64,000 bases of DNA from JAEUJM01 sp041908445 (GCA_041908445.1 JAYRFK010000113.1:124001-188000), one strand, 5' to 3'. Counted from the stretch's first letter, positions 24,524-33,522 are shown. Notes: generated from the letters alone by a model not told the origin. Made by a program: numbers and translations.

Positions 24524-25699
24524 GTGGCGGCGACTGCGCACGCGGAGGAGGGCTGGGCCCTCCGCTTCCGGCTCGGGGACGTGCCCGTGCGCGTCGAGAT
24601 CGCCTTCTTCGTGGTGGCCGCGCTGCTGGGCGCCAGCCTCGGCACGGTCATGGGGGTCGCCATTTGGGTCGGCGTCGTGCTCGTGTCGGTGCTCGTGCAC
24701 GAGCTCGGCCACGCCATCGCCATGCGGGCCTCGGGGGTCTCGTCGCGGATCGTGCTGCACGGCTTCGGCGGCCTGACCATCCCGTCGGCGGCGATCCCGT
24801 CGCGGGCGAAGCGCATCACCGTCGACCTCGCCGGCCCGTTGTCAGGGCTGCTGCTCCTGGGTGTGCCGGCGGTGTGGCTCGCCCGCACCCTGCCCGACCC
24901 GAGCGCGCCGGTGGAGATCGTGCTGCTCTCGCTCGTCTGGGTGAACGTGGCCTGGTCGCTCGTGAACTTGCTGCCGATCCTCCCCCTCGACGGCGGCAAC
25001 GTCACCAAGGAGCTGCTCGACGTCGCCACGGGTGACCACGGCGAGGTGCCCGCCCGGGTCGTGTCGATCGTGGTCGCCGCGGCGGCCGGGCTCTACGCCC
25101 TGCGCTCGGGGATGCTCTTCGCGGGCATGTTCGCCCTGTTCTTCCTCACCACGAACTGGCGGGCCCTGTCCGAGCGCCGGACCACGCGGGTGTCGGCCGA
25201 CGTCCGCGGCGCCTACCAGGCCCTCGGTCGTGACGATGCCGCGGCGGCCTGGGCCGCGGCGTGGGGGGCGGTCCCCGACGCCAAGAACCCCGAGCTGCGG
25301 GCGCTCGCGGTCGAGGTGGCGGCGTGGGCGAAGGTGATCGAGGGCGACGACGCCGGCGCCCGCCAGGCCCTCGCCCGGCTGCCGGCGCACCACGAGGCCA
25401 GCGGCCACCTGCGCTGCGTGCTCGCCGAGCCCGGCGTCGTCGACCGGGCCGACCGCATCAACCTCACCGTCGACGACTGGGTCGCCGAGGACTGCCTCCT
25501 GCCCCCGCCGGTCTACGTCCGCCGGCTCGCCCGCGACGGCCTGCTCGACGAGGTGGTCGACCGCCTCATCGCCTCCCGGGCCGAGGCCGCACCGCGGGGC
25601 CGCCTCGCGCTGCGGCACCTGCTGATCACCGCCGGCCACCCCGAGGTCGCCCTGCGCTTCGGCCCGCCCGAGCCGCCCCCGACCCTCCCGCCGGCCTGA
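24524..25699 (+). CDS. Site-2-protease family (M50) membrane metalloprotease
   Basis: 391 residues from GTG at 24524. Zinc motif HELGH at 59-63 in the second membrane helix, and the second motif NLLPILPLDGG at 148-158 supplying the third ligand Asp. Four to six membrane helices in the first 235 residues; the C-terminal 150 residues are soluble and helical, tetratricopeptide-like (DDAAAAWAAAWGAVPDAKNPEL, DDAGARQALARL). Such proteins cut membrane-anchored anti-sigma factors or other substrates. The compact N-terminus without PDZ or CBS domain is like Rip3-type or smaller S2P proteins. Divergent from the LLM operon across the KstR-like site. Confidence 0.88.
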   Translation: MAATAHAEEGWALRFRLGDVPVRVEIAFFVVAALLGASLGTVMGVAIWVGVVLVSVLVHELGHAIAMRASGVSSRIVLHGFGGLTIPSAAIPSRAKRITVDLAGPLSGLLLLGVPAVWLARTLPDPSAPVEIVLLSLVWVNVAWSLVNLLPILPLDGGNVTKELLDVATGDHGEVPARVVSIVVAAAAGLYALRSGMLFAGMFALFFLTTNWRALSERRTTRVSADVRGAYQALGRDDAAAAWAAAWGAVPDAKNPELRALAVEVAAWAKVIEGDDAGARQALARLPAHHEASGHLRCVLAEPGVVDRADRINLTVDDWVAEDCLLPPPVYVRRLARDGLLDEVVDRLIASRAEAAPRGRLALRHLLITAGHPEVALRFGPPEPPPTLPPA

Positions 25700-25743
25700 T
25701 CCCCGGGTCCGGCCCGCCGGCCTGATCGCCCAGACCTTCCGTT

Positions 25744-25787
25744 CTGGCTCCCGATTCGATCGCCAGGGCGATCGAATCGGGAGCCAG
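25744..25787. terminator. 21-bp perfect hairpin between convergent genes
   Basis: Perfect 21-bp arms 25744-25764 and 25767-25787 with a 2-nt formal loop. The outer part CTGGCTCCCGAT is shared with the hairpin at 49233-49276, while the inner part (TCGATCGCC) differs and is exactly complemented. No T-run. Between convergent genes ending at 25699 and 25799. Confidence 0.75.
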
Positions 25788-25798
25788 TTCGCAGGAGG

Positions 25799-26425
25799 TC
25801 AGGCGTCGCGGAGGGTGTGCCAGCCGAGGTAGGCGCCGAAGCCGGCGAGGGCGAGGCCCGAGAGCACGTCGATCGGGCGCTGCACCCGCTCGCCGAGGCG
25901 GGCGCCGAGCGCGCCCGAGAGCAGCGACAGGATGAGGAACCAGGTGAACGAGCCGAGGCCGATGGCGAGGAGCATGGCGCCGGCGCTCGGCGCGGACGTG
26001 GCCACGTCGGCGGTCCGGGCGGCGGTGAAGATGGCGGCCCACGAGATGATCGTCGACGGGTTGGCGGCGGTGGCGGCCAGTCCGGTGACGAACGCCCGCT
26101 TGGGGTCGCTGACCTCCTCGACCGTCTCCATGCCGGTGCGGGCGCGCAGGCCCTGCCACATGGTGCGGGTGCCCAGGTAGATCAGGAAGCCGGCGCCCAC
26201 GAGGCCGAGACCGACCCGGAGCCCGGCGATCTCGAGCAGGCTCGCGGCGCCGGCCACGCCGAGGGCGGCGTAGGCGGTGTCGACCAGCGCGGCGGCGGCG
26301 CCGATGGCCAGGCCGGTGGCGATGCGACCCCGCAGCACCGAGCGGGCGCAGAGCAGCCAGACCGGGCCCACCTGGGCGGCCACCAGGAAGCCGAGGCCGA
26401 ACCCGGTGGTGAAGGCGGGGAGCAT
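25799..26425 (-). CDS. LysE-family exporter
   Basis: 208 residues, ATG at 26425. About six hydrophobic helices: FTTGFGLGFLVAAQVGPVWLLC carries the conserved G-x-x-x-G-P motif, then GLAIGAAAALVDTAYAALGV, VGAGFLIYLGTRTM, ATAANPSTIISWAAIF (the second conserved NPxxxxxW element) and two C-terminal helices. Family members export amino acids or small metabolites. Divergent from the kinase gene; no regulator of the ArgP/LysG type is adjacent. Confidence 0.88.
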   Translation of the reverse strand: MLPAFTTGFGLGFLVAAQVGPVWLLCARSVLRGRIATGLAIGAAAALVDTAYAALGVAGAASLLEIAGLRVGLGLVGAGFLIYLGTRTMWQGLRARTGMETVEEVSDPKRAFVTGLAATAANPSTIISWAAIFTAARTADVATSAPSAGAMLLAIGLGSFTWFLILSLLSGALGARLGERVQRPIDVLSGLALAGFGAYLGWHTLRDA

Positions 26426-26521
26426 GGTCGGCAGTCTCGTCCGCTCCGGGCGTGGCGCACCAGCCGATTCCTGCGACCATGGCGTCGTGGGCGACCGGGA
26501 CGACGGGGAGGCGCGGTAGCG

Positions 26522-27826
26522 GTGGCGGTCCCGGACCGGCTCGGCCCCTACCACGTCCTGCGGCCGCTGGGGAGCGGTGGCATGGGCGACGTCGTCCTCG
26601 CCGCCGACGACCGCCCGGGCGCGGACCCGGCCGAGGTGGCGGTGAAGGTCCTGCGGCCCGATCTGGCCGCCGAGCCCGACTTCCGGCGGCGCTTCCAGCG
26701 TGAGCTCGACGCGGTCCAGCGGGTGCGCGGCCGGTCGGTGGCCCGGGTCCTGGGCGCCGACCTGGCCGCGGACCGGCCCTGGATCGCCACCGAGTACGTG
26801 CCCGGCCCGACGCTGCGCGAGGGGCGCGACAGCCTCGACCTCCACGCGCTGGCCGCGGGGCTGGCCCGGGCGCTGGCCGACATCCACGCCGCCGGCGTCG
26901 TGCACCGGGACCTGACCCCCGCGAACGTGATCCTCGGGCCCGACGGCCCCCGGGTCGTCGACTTCGGCATCGCCTGGTTCGACGACACCACGACCCTGAC
27001 GCGGACCGGCACGGTCCTCGGGACGCCGTCGTGGATGGCGCCCGAGCAGCTCGGCGAGGACCGCACCACGTCCGCCAGCGACGTCTGGGCCTGGGGAGCG
27101 GTCCTGGCCTACGCGGCGACGGGACGTCCGCCGGTGGCGGGCAGCCGCCCCGAGGTCATCCAGGTGCGGGCGTCCCGGGGTGAGCTCGACCTCGACGGCG
27201 TGCCCGACTGGCTGCGTCCGCTCGTCGAGCGCGCCCTCGACCCCGACCCCACCCGGCGCCCGACCGCCGAGCAGCTCGCCACCGCCCTGGGGGTGCCGTC
27301 CGACGCCGAGCTGACCGGCGTCCTCGAGCGCACCTGGGCGGCGGCGCCGGCGGCGACCCCGACCGTGGTGGAGGTGGCGCCGCTCCCGCCACCGCCGCCC
27401 CCCGCACCGGCCGTGCCGTCGACCGCGGTGGCGAGGCCGACGCCGGCACCGCCCGAGGCGCCCGGCGGGGCGAGCGACGCGGTGGCGGCGGCCCGGCGCC
27501 ACCTCGTGCCCGACGGCCTGACCCGCTGGGCGGTCGCCGTCGTGATCCTCCCCTTCGCGCTGGTGTTCGCGTGGCACGCGTCGTTCCTGCCGGTCGTGCT
27601 CGTGGTCGCGGTCCTGGTCGTCGTGGCCGCGGTGTCCCGCGTCGTGCAGCAGGAGCGTGAGCCCCGACCGCCCCGGCGCTGGACGCCGACGCCCGGCTCG
27701 TTCGTCGTCGCCGGCCTCGCCGTGGCCGGCTCGGCGCTGGCGTCCGCGCTCGGCCTGTTGTGGGGCCTCCTGGCCCTGCTCGTGATCGTCGTCTTCCTCG
27801 TCATCATCGGGGTCGACAGCATCTGA
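26522..27826 (+). CDS. Ser/Thr protein kinase with four-helix C-terminal membrane part
   Basis: 434 residues; GTG at 26522 was chosen as the nearest start before the kinase fold. Kinase core: glycine loop GSGGMGDV from 18, Lys42 (AVKVL), catalytic HRDLTPANV with Asp130/Asn135, DFG at 147-149 and APEQ about 174. A Pro-rich linker (about 280-320) leads to two hydrophobic blocks (WAVAVVILPFALVFAW with PVVLVVAVLVVVAAV, then FVVAGLAVAGSALASA with GLLALLVIVVFLVIIG) separated by a basic stretch. Most actinobacterial PknB-type kinases have one helix and an extracellular sensor. This one has hairpin helices and no sensor domain, so it probably senses through the membrane or partners. Confidence 0.9.
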   Translation: MAVPDRLGPYHVLRPLGSGGMGDVVLAADDRPGADPAEVAVKVLRPDLAAEPDFRRRFQRELDAVQRVRGRSVARVLGADLAADRPWIATEYVPGPTLREGRDSLDLHALAAGLARALADIHAAGVVHRDLTPANVILGPDGPRVVDFGIAWFDDTTTLTRTGTVLGTPSWMAPEQLGEDRTTSASDVWAWGAVLAYAATGRPPVAGSRPEVIQVRASRGELDLDGVPDWLRPLVERALDPDPTRRPTAEQLATALGVPSDAELTGVLERTWAAAPAATPTVVEVAPLPPPPPPAPAVPSTAVARPTPAPPEAPGGASDAVAAARRHLVPDGLTRWAVAVVILPFALVFAWHASFLPVVLVVAVLVVVAAVSRVVQQEREPRPPRRWTPTPGSFVVAGLAVAGSALASALGLLWGLLALLVIVVFLVIIGVDSI

Positions 27827-27889
27827 GCGCCGCGCTCGTCCACCCCGGCCCCGGATCGACAGCCCTCGCCGCACGGGACAGACTGGGAC

Positions 27890-27903
27890 TAGAACCTGTT
27901 CCA
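27890..27903. promoter_or_regulatory. KstR-like operator (TAGAACCTGTTCCA)
   Basis: Full match to TnnAACnnGTTnnA, 59 bp before the FadE ATG at 27963 and 63 bp after the kinase stop. Best consensus match of the four such sites in the window. Predicts that the 27963/29218 FadE pair is repressed by a KstR-like regulator. Confidence 0.8.
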
Positions 27904-27962
27904 CCCAGCGCCGTTCAACGAGCGCCCTTCACCGAGTGACGCCCACCCCAGGGGGACGATCC

Positions 27963-29141
27963 ATGTACGTCGGCTACGACGAAGACCAGCAGGCCCTGCG
28001 CCAGGAGCTGCGGGACTACTACGCCCAGCTGCTCACGCCCGAGGTGCAGGAGGAGCTGCACCACGCCCACGGCGTCGGCCCGGCCATGCGCAAGGTCGTC
28101 CGCCAGATGGGCGAGGACGGCTGGCTGGGCATCGGCTGGCCGAAGGAGTACGGCGGCCAGGGCCGCACGCCGCTCGAGCAGTTCATCTTCTTCGACGAGT
28201 CGATGCGCTGCGGCGCCCCCGTGCCGATGCTGACCATCAACACCGTCGGCCCGACCATCATGAACTTCGGCACCGACGCCCAGAAGGAGTTCTTCCTCCC
28301 CAAGATCCTGAAGGGCGAGATCCACTTCTGCATCGGCTACACCGAGCCCGGCGCCGGCACCGACCTCGCCGCCCTGCAGACCAAGGCGGTCCGCGACGGC
28401 GAGGAGTACGTCATCAACGGCCAGAAGATCTTCACCAGCCTGGCCAGCGACGCCGACTACATCTGGCTCGCCGTGCGCACCAACGCCGAGGTGAAGAAGC
28501 ACAAGGGCATCTCGATGGTCGTCGTTCCCATGGACACGCCCGGCATCGAGGTGGTGCCGATGGCGCTGCTCAGCGAGCACGACATCAACCAGACCTTCTT
28601 CAGCGACGTGCGGGTCCCGGTGGACAACTGCGTCGGCGGCGAGAACAACGGCTGGACCCTCATCACCAACCAGCTCAACCACGAGCGGGTCACGCTCTGC
28701 TCGTCCGGCATGATCGAGAGCTCGATCACCGAGGTCCGCCAGTGGGCCCAGGAGACGAAGCTGCCCGACGGCCGGCGGGTGATCGACCAGGAGTGGGTGC
28801 AGCTCAACCTGGCCCGGGCCTACGCCAAGCTCGAGTTCCTCCGCCTCATCAACTGGAAGGTGTCGTGGGGCGCCACCGAGGGCCTGCCCCTCGACGTGGC
28901 CGACGCCTCGACCATCAAGGTCTTCGGCACCGAGTTCTACCTGGAGGCCTTCCGCCTGCTCATGGAGATCATCGGCCAGCAGGCCTACCTCCAGCGCAGC
29001 TCGGCCGAGTCCGTCCTCAAGAGCCGGCTGGAGATGATGTACCGCAGCCTGCTCATCCTCACCTTCGGTGGCGGCACCAACGAGGTGCAGCGCGACCTCA
29101 TCGGCATGTTCGGCCTCGGCCTGCCCCGGGCGACCCGGTAG
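27963..29141 (+). CDS. Steroid-type acyl-CoA dehydrogenase, large subunit (FadE26/FadE29-like)
   Basis: 392 residues; ATG at 27963 with AGGGGG upstream. ACAD features: GWLGIGWPKEYGGQGRTPLEQ, IGYTEPGAGTDLAALQTKA, YVINGQKIFTSLASDADYIW, SDVRVPVDNCVGGENNGW, NQLNHERV and the C-terminal LTFGGGTNEVQRDLIGMFGLG. The last motif, together with the segment IDQEWVQLNLARAYAKLEFL, closely recalls mycobacterial FadE26 (ChsE4), the large subunit of an alpha2beta2 steroid side-chain dehydrogenase. Similar to the paralogue at 43496. The small partner follows at 29218. Controlled by the KstR-like site at 27890 (inferred). Confidence 0.92.
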   Translation: MYVGYDEDQQALRQELRDYYAQLLTPEVQEELHHAHGVGPAMRKVVRQMGEDGWLGIGWPKEYGGQGRTPLEQFIFFDESMRCGAPVPMLTINTVGPTIMNFGTDAQKEFFLPKILKGEIHFCIGYTEPGAGTDLAALQTKAVRDGEEYVINGQKIFTSLASDADYIWLAVRTNAEVKKHKGISMVVVPMDTPGIEVVPMALLSEHDINQTFFSDVRVPVDNCVGGENNGWTLITNQLNHERVTLCSSGMIESSITEVRQWAQETKLPDGRRVIDQEWVQLNLARAYAKLEFLRLINWKVSWGATEGLPLDVADASTIKVFGTEFYLEAFRLLMEIIGQQAYLQRSSAESVLKSRLEMMYRSLLILTFGGGTNEVQRDLIGMFGLGLPRATR

Positions 29142-29217
29142 TCGCCCGGCCGGCCCCCGCCCCGAACCCACGAACGCACCCACGCACGCACGCATCGAGA
29201 CGAAAGAGCACCACGAC

Positions 29218-30339
29218 ATGGACTTCTCGTTCACCGAAGAGCAGGAGGCGGTCAAGGAACTGGCTGCCCAGATCCTCGACGGCCAGCTCGGCAACGACGC
29301 CCTGAAAGCCTTCGACAAGACCGGCGAGCCCTACGACGCCGCCACCTGGGCCGAGTTCGCCAAGGCGGGCCTGCTCGGCATCGCCCTGCCCGAGTCGGTC
29401 GGCGGCGCCGGCCTCGGCTTCCTCGCCGCGGCGCTGGTGCTGGAGCAGGTCGGCCGCACCGCGGCCCCCATCCCGTACCTGCCGACCGTGGTGCTGGGCG
29501 CCCTGCCCATCGCCGAGTTCGGCACCGAGGCGCAGCAGCAGGCGCTCCTGCCCGGCGTCGTCGACGGCAGCACCATCCTCACCGCCGCCCTGGTCGAGTT
29601 CGGCACCACGCCGGGCGCGCCCACCACGACCGCCCGCCCCGAGGGCGACGGCTGGCGCCTGGACGGGTCGAAGCTGTGTGTCCCCGCCGGCCTGCAGGCC
29701 GGCCGCATCCTCGTCCCCGCCGCCACCGGTGAGGGCACCGTCGGCGTGTTCGTCGTCGACCCGGCGGCCGCCGGCGTCTCCCAGGAGGCGCTCGAGACGA
29801 CGTCGGGCCAGCCCGAGACCCGCCTCGACCTCGACGGCGTGGTCGTCGGCGCCGGCGACGTGCTCGGCGACCCGACCGACGGCGCCGACATCGTGCAGTG
29901 GATCGTCGAGCGGGGCACGGCCGCCGGCTGCGTCACCGCCATCGGCGTGTGCGCCGAGGCTCTGCGCCTCACCGCGGAGTACACCAAGACCCGCGAGCAG
30001 TTCGAGCGCCCCATCGCCACCTTCCAGGCCGTGGGCCAGCGCGCCGCCGACGCCTACATCGACACCGAGGCCGTCCGCCTCACCGCCTGGCAGGCGGCGT
30101 GGCGCCTCTCGGAGGGCCTCCCCGCCACCGAGGCGGTGGCCATCGCCAAGTTCTGGACCGCCGAGGGCGGCCAGCGCGTGGTCCACGCCGCCCAGCACCT
30201 CCACGGCGGCATGGGCGTCGACCGCGACTACCCGCTGCACCGCTACTTCCTCTGGGCCAAGCAGATCGAGCTGACCCTCGGCGGGGGCACCCAGCACCTG
30301 CTCGAGCTCGGTCGCATCCTCGCCGACGAGCCCGTCTGA
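29218..30339 (+). CDS. Steroid-type acyl-CoA dehydrogenase, small subunit (FadE27/FadE28-like)
   Basis: 373 residues; ATG at 29218. N-terminal and C-terminal helical domains are normal (LLGIALPESVGGAGLG; TKTREQFERPIATFQAVGQ; QHLHGGMGVDRDYPLHRYF), but the middle domain lacks the SEPxxGSD flavin loop. Same length as mycobacterial FadE27 (373), the partner of FadE26. The pair is expected to form a heterotetramer that oxidises a C5 or C3 steroid side-chain CoA ester. It follows its partner after a 76-bp gap containing repeated ACGCAC, and ends 43 bp before the convergent fucosidase gene. Confidence 0.92.
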   Translation: MDFSFTEEQEAVKELAAQILDGQLGNDALKAFDKTGEPYDAATWAEFAKAGLLGIALPESVGGAGLGFLAAALVLEQVGRTAAPIPYLPTVVLGALPIAEFGTEAQQQALLPGVVDGSTILTAALVEFGTTPGAPTTTARPEGDGWRLDGSKLCVPAGLQAGRILVPAATGEGTVGVFVVDPAAAGVSQEALETTSGQPETRLDLDGVVVGAGDVLGDPTDGADIVQWIVERGTAAGCVTAIGVCAEALRLTAEYTKTREQFERPIATFQAVGQRAADAYIDTEAVRLTAWQAAWRLSEGLPATEAVAIAKFWTAEGGQRVVHAAQHLHGGMGVDRDYPLHRYFLWAKQIELTLGGGTQHLLELGRILADEPV

Positions 30340-30382
30340 CGCACGGCACCTCGAGTTCGCCGCGCCCGTCCGGCGCCGGCGC

Positions 30383-31642
30383 TCAGCTGGGGTTGATGTC
30401 GAGGGCGAGCACGGTGGCGTGCTCGTCGACGAGGTCGGCGGGGACCTCGATGATGGCCTCGCCCATCGGGTCGGCGTTGAACAGCTCGTCGACGGCCGAC
30501 GCGCGGGTCCGCACGGTCAGCTCACGTCCCGAGGGCACGTGTCGGACGCCGGCGACGCGCCGGATGGGGACGCCCCGCACGGTCACGGTGTCGTAGGGGC
30601 GCATCAGCAGGTGCAGGTAGGTCGTGTCGCCCCGTCGGGTCGACGGGCCGTAGAACTGCCACGGGGCCAGGCCCGCGGTGGTCCCGTAGATCGCCTCGCC
30701 GTGGGCGGCCACCCACTCGCCCACGGTGGCGAGGCGCTCGAGCTGCTCGGGCGGTAGTGAGCCGTCGCCGCGCGGGCTGACGTTGAGCAGGAGGTTGCCG
30801 CCGCGACCGGCGGTCTCGCAGACCGTGTGGATCAGGTCCCGGGCCGACTTGTAGCGGGTGTCGGCGGGGACATAGCCCCACGACCGGTTCATGGTGAGGC
30901 AGGTCTCCCAGCGGCCGTCGGGCGGCTCGGCGGGGACGAACTGCTCGGGCGTCTCGAAGTCGCCCTGGAACGGGAGGCGGTCGTTGACGAGGCAGTCGGG
31001 CTGGAGCTCGCGGATCATCGCCCGCAGCTCCTCGGCCTTCCACTCCCACGGCGTGCGCTCCCACTGGCCGTCGAACCACAGCAGGGCCACGTCGCCGTAG
31101 TCCGTGAGCAGCTCGCGCACCTGGGCGAAGAGGTACTCGAGGTAGCGGTCCCACGCCGCGGGGTGCTCGGGCCGGCGGTAGGCGAGGAACGAGTAGGGCT
31201 TGTCGGCCTCGGTGAAGGCCGGATAGTCGGGGTGGTGCCAGTCCGACAGCGAGTAGTAGAAGCCGACCGCCAGGCCGGCGGCGCGGAAGGCGTCGATGAA
31301 CTCGCGCACGAGGTCCCGGCCCGGGAGGAACTGCCCGATCGACCAGTCCGAGACCGCGCTCGGCCACAGCGAGAACCCGTTGTGGTGGCGGGTCGTGAGC
31401 ACGGCGTAGCGCATCCCCGCCGCGGCGGCGGCCTCGGCCCACTGCTCGGCGGCGCCGGGCTCGGGGGCGAAGGTGGCCGCGGTCGAGTGGTACTCCTCGA
31501 TCCCGACCGGGTCACCGGGCAGGTTGCCGAGCCCGCCGACGAGCGGCCACGACACCTCGAGGCCCGCCTGGCTGGCGTGGTCCCAGTGCACGAACATCCC
31601 GAACCGCGCGTCGTCGAACCACCCGCCCACGTCGTCCCCCAT
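30383..31642 (-). CDS. Alpha-L-fucosidase, GH29 family
   Basis: 419 residues, ATG at 31642. GH29 signature segments: WFDDARFGMFVHWDHASQAG near the start, YHSTAATFAPEPGAAEQWAE, MRYAVLTTRHHNGFSLWPS, GFYYSLSDWHHPDYP, and the nucleophile region VALLWFDGQWE (Asp). The C-terminal part after about 330 is a beta-sandwich (TYLHLLMRPYDTVTVRGV). No signal peptide, so it would act inside the cell on imported fucosides, or on another 6-deoxy-sugar conjugate. No sugar transporter or regulator is adjacent. Convergent with the FadE and divergent from the LLM gene at 31724. Confidence 0.92.
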   Translation of the reverse strand: MGDDVGGWFDDARFGMFVHWDHASQAGLEVSWPLVGGLGNLPGDPVGIEEYHSTAATFAPEPGAAEQWAEAAAAAGMRYAVLTTRHHNGFSLWPSAVSDWSIGQFLPGRDLVREFIDAFRAAGLAVGFYYSLSDWHHPDYPAFTEADKPYSFLAYRRPEHPAAWDRYLEYLFAQVRELLTDYGDVALLWFDGQWERTPWEWKAEELRAMIRELQPDCLVNDRLPFQGDFETPEQFVPAEPPDGRWETCLTMNRSWGYVPADTRYKSARDLIHTVCETAGRGGNLLLNVSPRGDGSLPPEQLERLATVGEWVAAHGEAIYGTTAGLAPWQFYGPSTRRGDTTYLHLLMRPYDTVTVRGVPIRRVAGVRHVPSGRELTVRTRASAVDELFNADPMGEAIIEVPADLVDEHATVLALDINPS

Positions 31643-31723
31643 GGCGGCGACCCTACGCCCTGGCCCGTGGTCGTCGTGTGGTGCCTCGCCGGGCGCCGGC
31701 CGCAGGGCTGGCAGGATGGCCCG

Positions 31724-32563
31724 ATGCGCTTCGGGATCACGATGTTCCCCACGGACCTGTCGATCGGACCGGTCCAGCTGGCCAGGGAGGCCGAGGCCCG
31801 CGGCCTCGACTCGATCTGGTTCCCCGAGCACACCCACATCCCGGTCAGCCGCCGCACGCCGGCGCCGGCCGGTGAGCCCCTCGCCGAGGAGTACAAGCGG
31901 TCGCTGGACCCGTTCGTGGCGATGGCCGCGGTGGTCGGCGCCACCGAGCGCATCCGGGTGGGCACCGGCATCGCCCTGGTCGCCCAGCGCGACCCCATCG
32001 TGATGGCCAAGGAGGTCGCCTCGCTCGACCTCGTCTCCGGCGGCCGGCTCGACCTCGGCATCGGCTTCGGGTGGAACGTGGAGGAGATGGCCGACCACGG
32101 CGTCGACTACAAGCGCCGACGCGCCGTCGTGCGGGAGAAGGTGCTCGCCATGAAGGCGCTGTGGACCGAGGAGGAGGCCGGCTTCGAGGGCGAGTTCGTC
32201 CACTTCGAGCCGAGCTGGTCCTGGCCCAAGCCGGTGCAGCGACCCCACCCTCCGCTGCTCATCGGGGGCGGCGGCGGGCCCAAGCTGTTCGAGGCCATCG
32301 CCGACTACGCCGACGGCTGGATCCCCATCGGCGGTGCGGGCATGCGCGAGGCGCTGCCCGAGTTGCACAAGGCCATGGAGGCCGCCGGCCGTGACCCGGC
32401 CACGCTGCAGATCACGCCCTTCGGCTCGAAGCCCGAGCCCGGCAAGATCGAGTACTACGCCTCCCTCGGGGTCACCGAGGTCGTCTTCCGGGTGCCCCCG
32501 GTGCCGGCCGACGAGGCCCTGCCGGTGCTCGACCGGATCGTCGCTGTCCTCGAGGGTCTCTGA
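31724..32563 (+). CDS. LLM-class F420-dependent oxidoreductase
   Basis: 279 residues, ATG at 31724. The compact LLM form, with RFGITMFPTDLSIGPVQLAR, LDSIWFPEHTHIPVSRRTP, IRVGTGIALVAQRDPIVMAKE, LVSGGRLDLGIGFGWNVEEM and HPPLLIGGGGGPKLF. This is the TIGR03619-like F420-dependent subgroup found in many copies in mycobacteria and related actinobacteria. Substrate unknown. Stands alone, 37 bp before the ECF sigma gene. Confidence 0.9.
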   Translation: MRFGITMFPTDLSIGPVQLAREAEARGLDSIWFPEHTHIPVSRRTPAPAGEPLAEEYKRSLDPFVAMAAVVGATERIRVGTGIALVAQRDPIVMAKEVASLDLVSGGRLDLGIGFGWNVEEMADHGVDYKRRRAVVREKVLAMKALWTEEEAGFEGEFVHFEPSWSWPKPVQRPHPPLLIGGGGGPKLFEAIADYADGWIPIGGAGMREALPELHKAMEAAGRDPATLQITPFGSKPEPGKIEYYASLGVTEVVFRVPPVPADEALPVLDRIVAVLEGL

Positions 32564-32599
32564 GCCGCGTCGAACGGGCGCGGCCTAGCCTCGCCCGCC

Positions 32600-33250
32600 G
32601 TGGAGGCCGACGGTCCGGGGCGTGACGAGGCGGTGCTGGTCGCGCGCCTGCGGGCGGGGGACGAGGCCGCCTTCCGGGCGCTGGTCGAGGAGCTCCACCC
32701 GGCGTTGCGGCGGGTGGCCCGGAACTACGTGCCGTCGGACGCCGTGGCCGACGAGGTCGTGCAGGAGACGTGGCTGGGCGTCCTGAACGGCATCGACCGG
32801 TTCGAGGGCCGGTCGTCGGTGAAGACCTGGGTCTTCCGCATCCTGGTCAACCGCGCCAAGACCCGGGGTGAGCGGGAGCGCCGCACCGTGCCGTTCGCCT
32901 CGGCCTTCGACCCGACCCGCGAGGTCGAGCCGCCCCTCGTCGACCCCGGCCGGTTCGAGCCCTGTGACCACCCGCTCGTCCCGGTCCACTGGGCGGCACC
33001 GCCGGACGACTGGCGGGGCGCGCCCGAGGCCCGGGTGGCCGCCGCCGAGACCCGGGCGGCGCTGACCGCCGCGCTCGACCGCCTGCCGCCGGCACAGCGC
33101 GAGGTCGTCACGCTGCGCGACGTGCACGGCTGGACCGGCGCCGAGGTCTGTAACGCCCTGGGCATCACCGAGACCAACCAGCGGGTGCTCCTGCACCGGG
33201 GCCGCACCCGGCTCCGCCAGGCCCTCGAGGACCTCCACCACCAGCCATGA
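32600..33250 (+). CDS. ECF-type RNA polymerase sigma factor
   Basis: 216 residues from GTG at 32600. Sigma2 region about 12-85: DEAAFRALVEELHPALRRVARNYV, DEVVQETWLGVLNGIDRFEGRSSVKTW; sigma4 region about 150-208: LDRLPPAQREVVTLRDVHGWTGAEVCNALGITETNQRVLLHRGR. The linker between them is long (about 60 residues, Pro-rich). The cognate anti-sigma factor overlaps its 3' end, and a redox-type operon follows. It probably drives expression of that operon in response to a redox or metal signal. Confidence 0.93.
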   Translation: MEADGPGRDEAVLVARLRAGDEAAFRALVEELHPALRRVARNYVPSDAVADEVVQETWLGVLNGIDRFEGRSSVKTWVFRILVNRAKTRGERERRTVPFASAFDPTREVEPPLVDPGRFEPCDHPLVPVHWAAPPDDWRGAPEARVAAAETRAALTAALDRLPPAQREVVTLRDVHGWTGAEVCNALGITETNQRVLLHRGRTRLRQALEDLHHQP

Positions 33251-33522
33251 CCCCCACCGACCCCCAGCCGCTCTCCTGCCCGGAGATGGTCGAGCTCCTC
33301 ACCGCGTACCTCGACGGTGCCCTGGACGACCCCGACCGGGTCAGCTTCGACGCCCACCTGGGCCTGTGCCCGGGCTGCGTCACCTACCTCGAGCAGTTCC
33401 GCGAGACGGTCCGCGCCAGCGGCGCCCTCGCCGAGGCCGACGTGCCCCCCGCGGTCATGGACGAGCTCCTGGACACCTTCCGGGACTGGCGCACCGGACG
33501 GTCGCCCTCGGGCGACCTGTAA
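33247..33522 (+). CDS. Zinc-finger anti-sigma factor (ZAS/zf-HC2 type)
   Basis: 91 residues, ATG at 33247 overlapping the sigma gene by 4 bp. His37, Cys41 and Cys44 form the HxxxCxxC motif (HLGLCPGC) and Cys11 can be the fourth ligand, as in redox-sensing ZAS proteins such as RsrA. No membrane helix, so a soluble cytoplasmic sensor. By analogy, thiol oxidation would release the sigma factor. Followed by a 94-bp gap with GACGAGGCC-type simple repeats before the Rieske fusion gene. Confidence 0.9.
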   Translation: MTPTDPQPLSCPEMVELLTAYLDGALDDPDRVSFDAHLGLCPGCVTYLEQFRETVRASGALAEADVPPAVMDELLDTFRDWRTGRSPSGDL

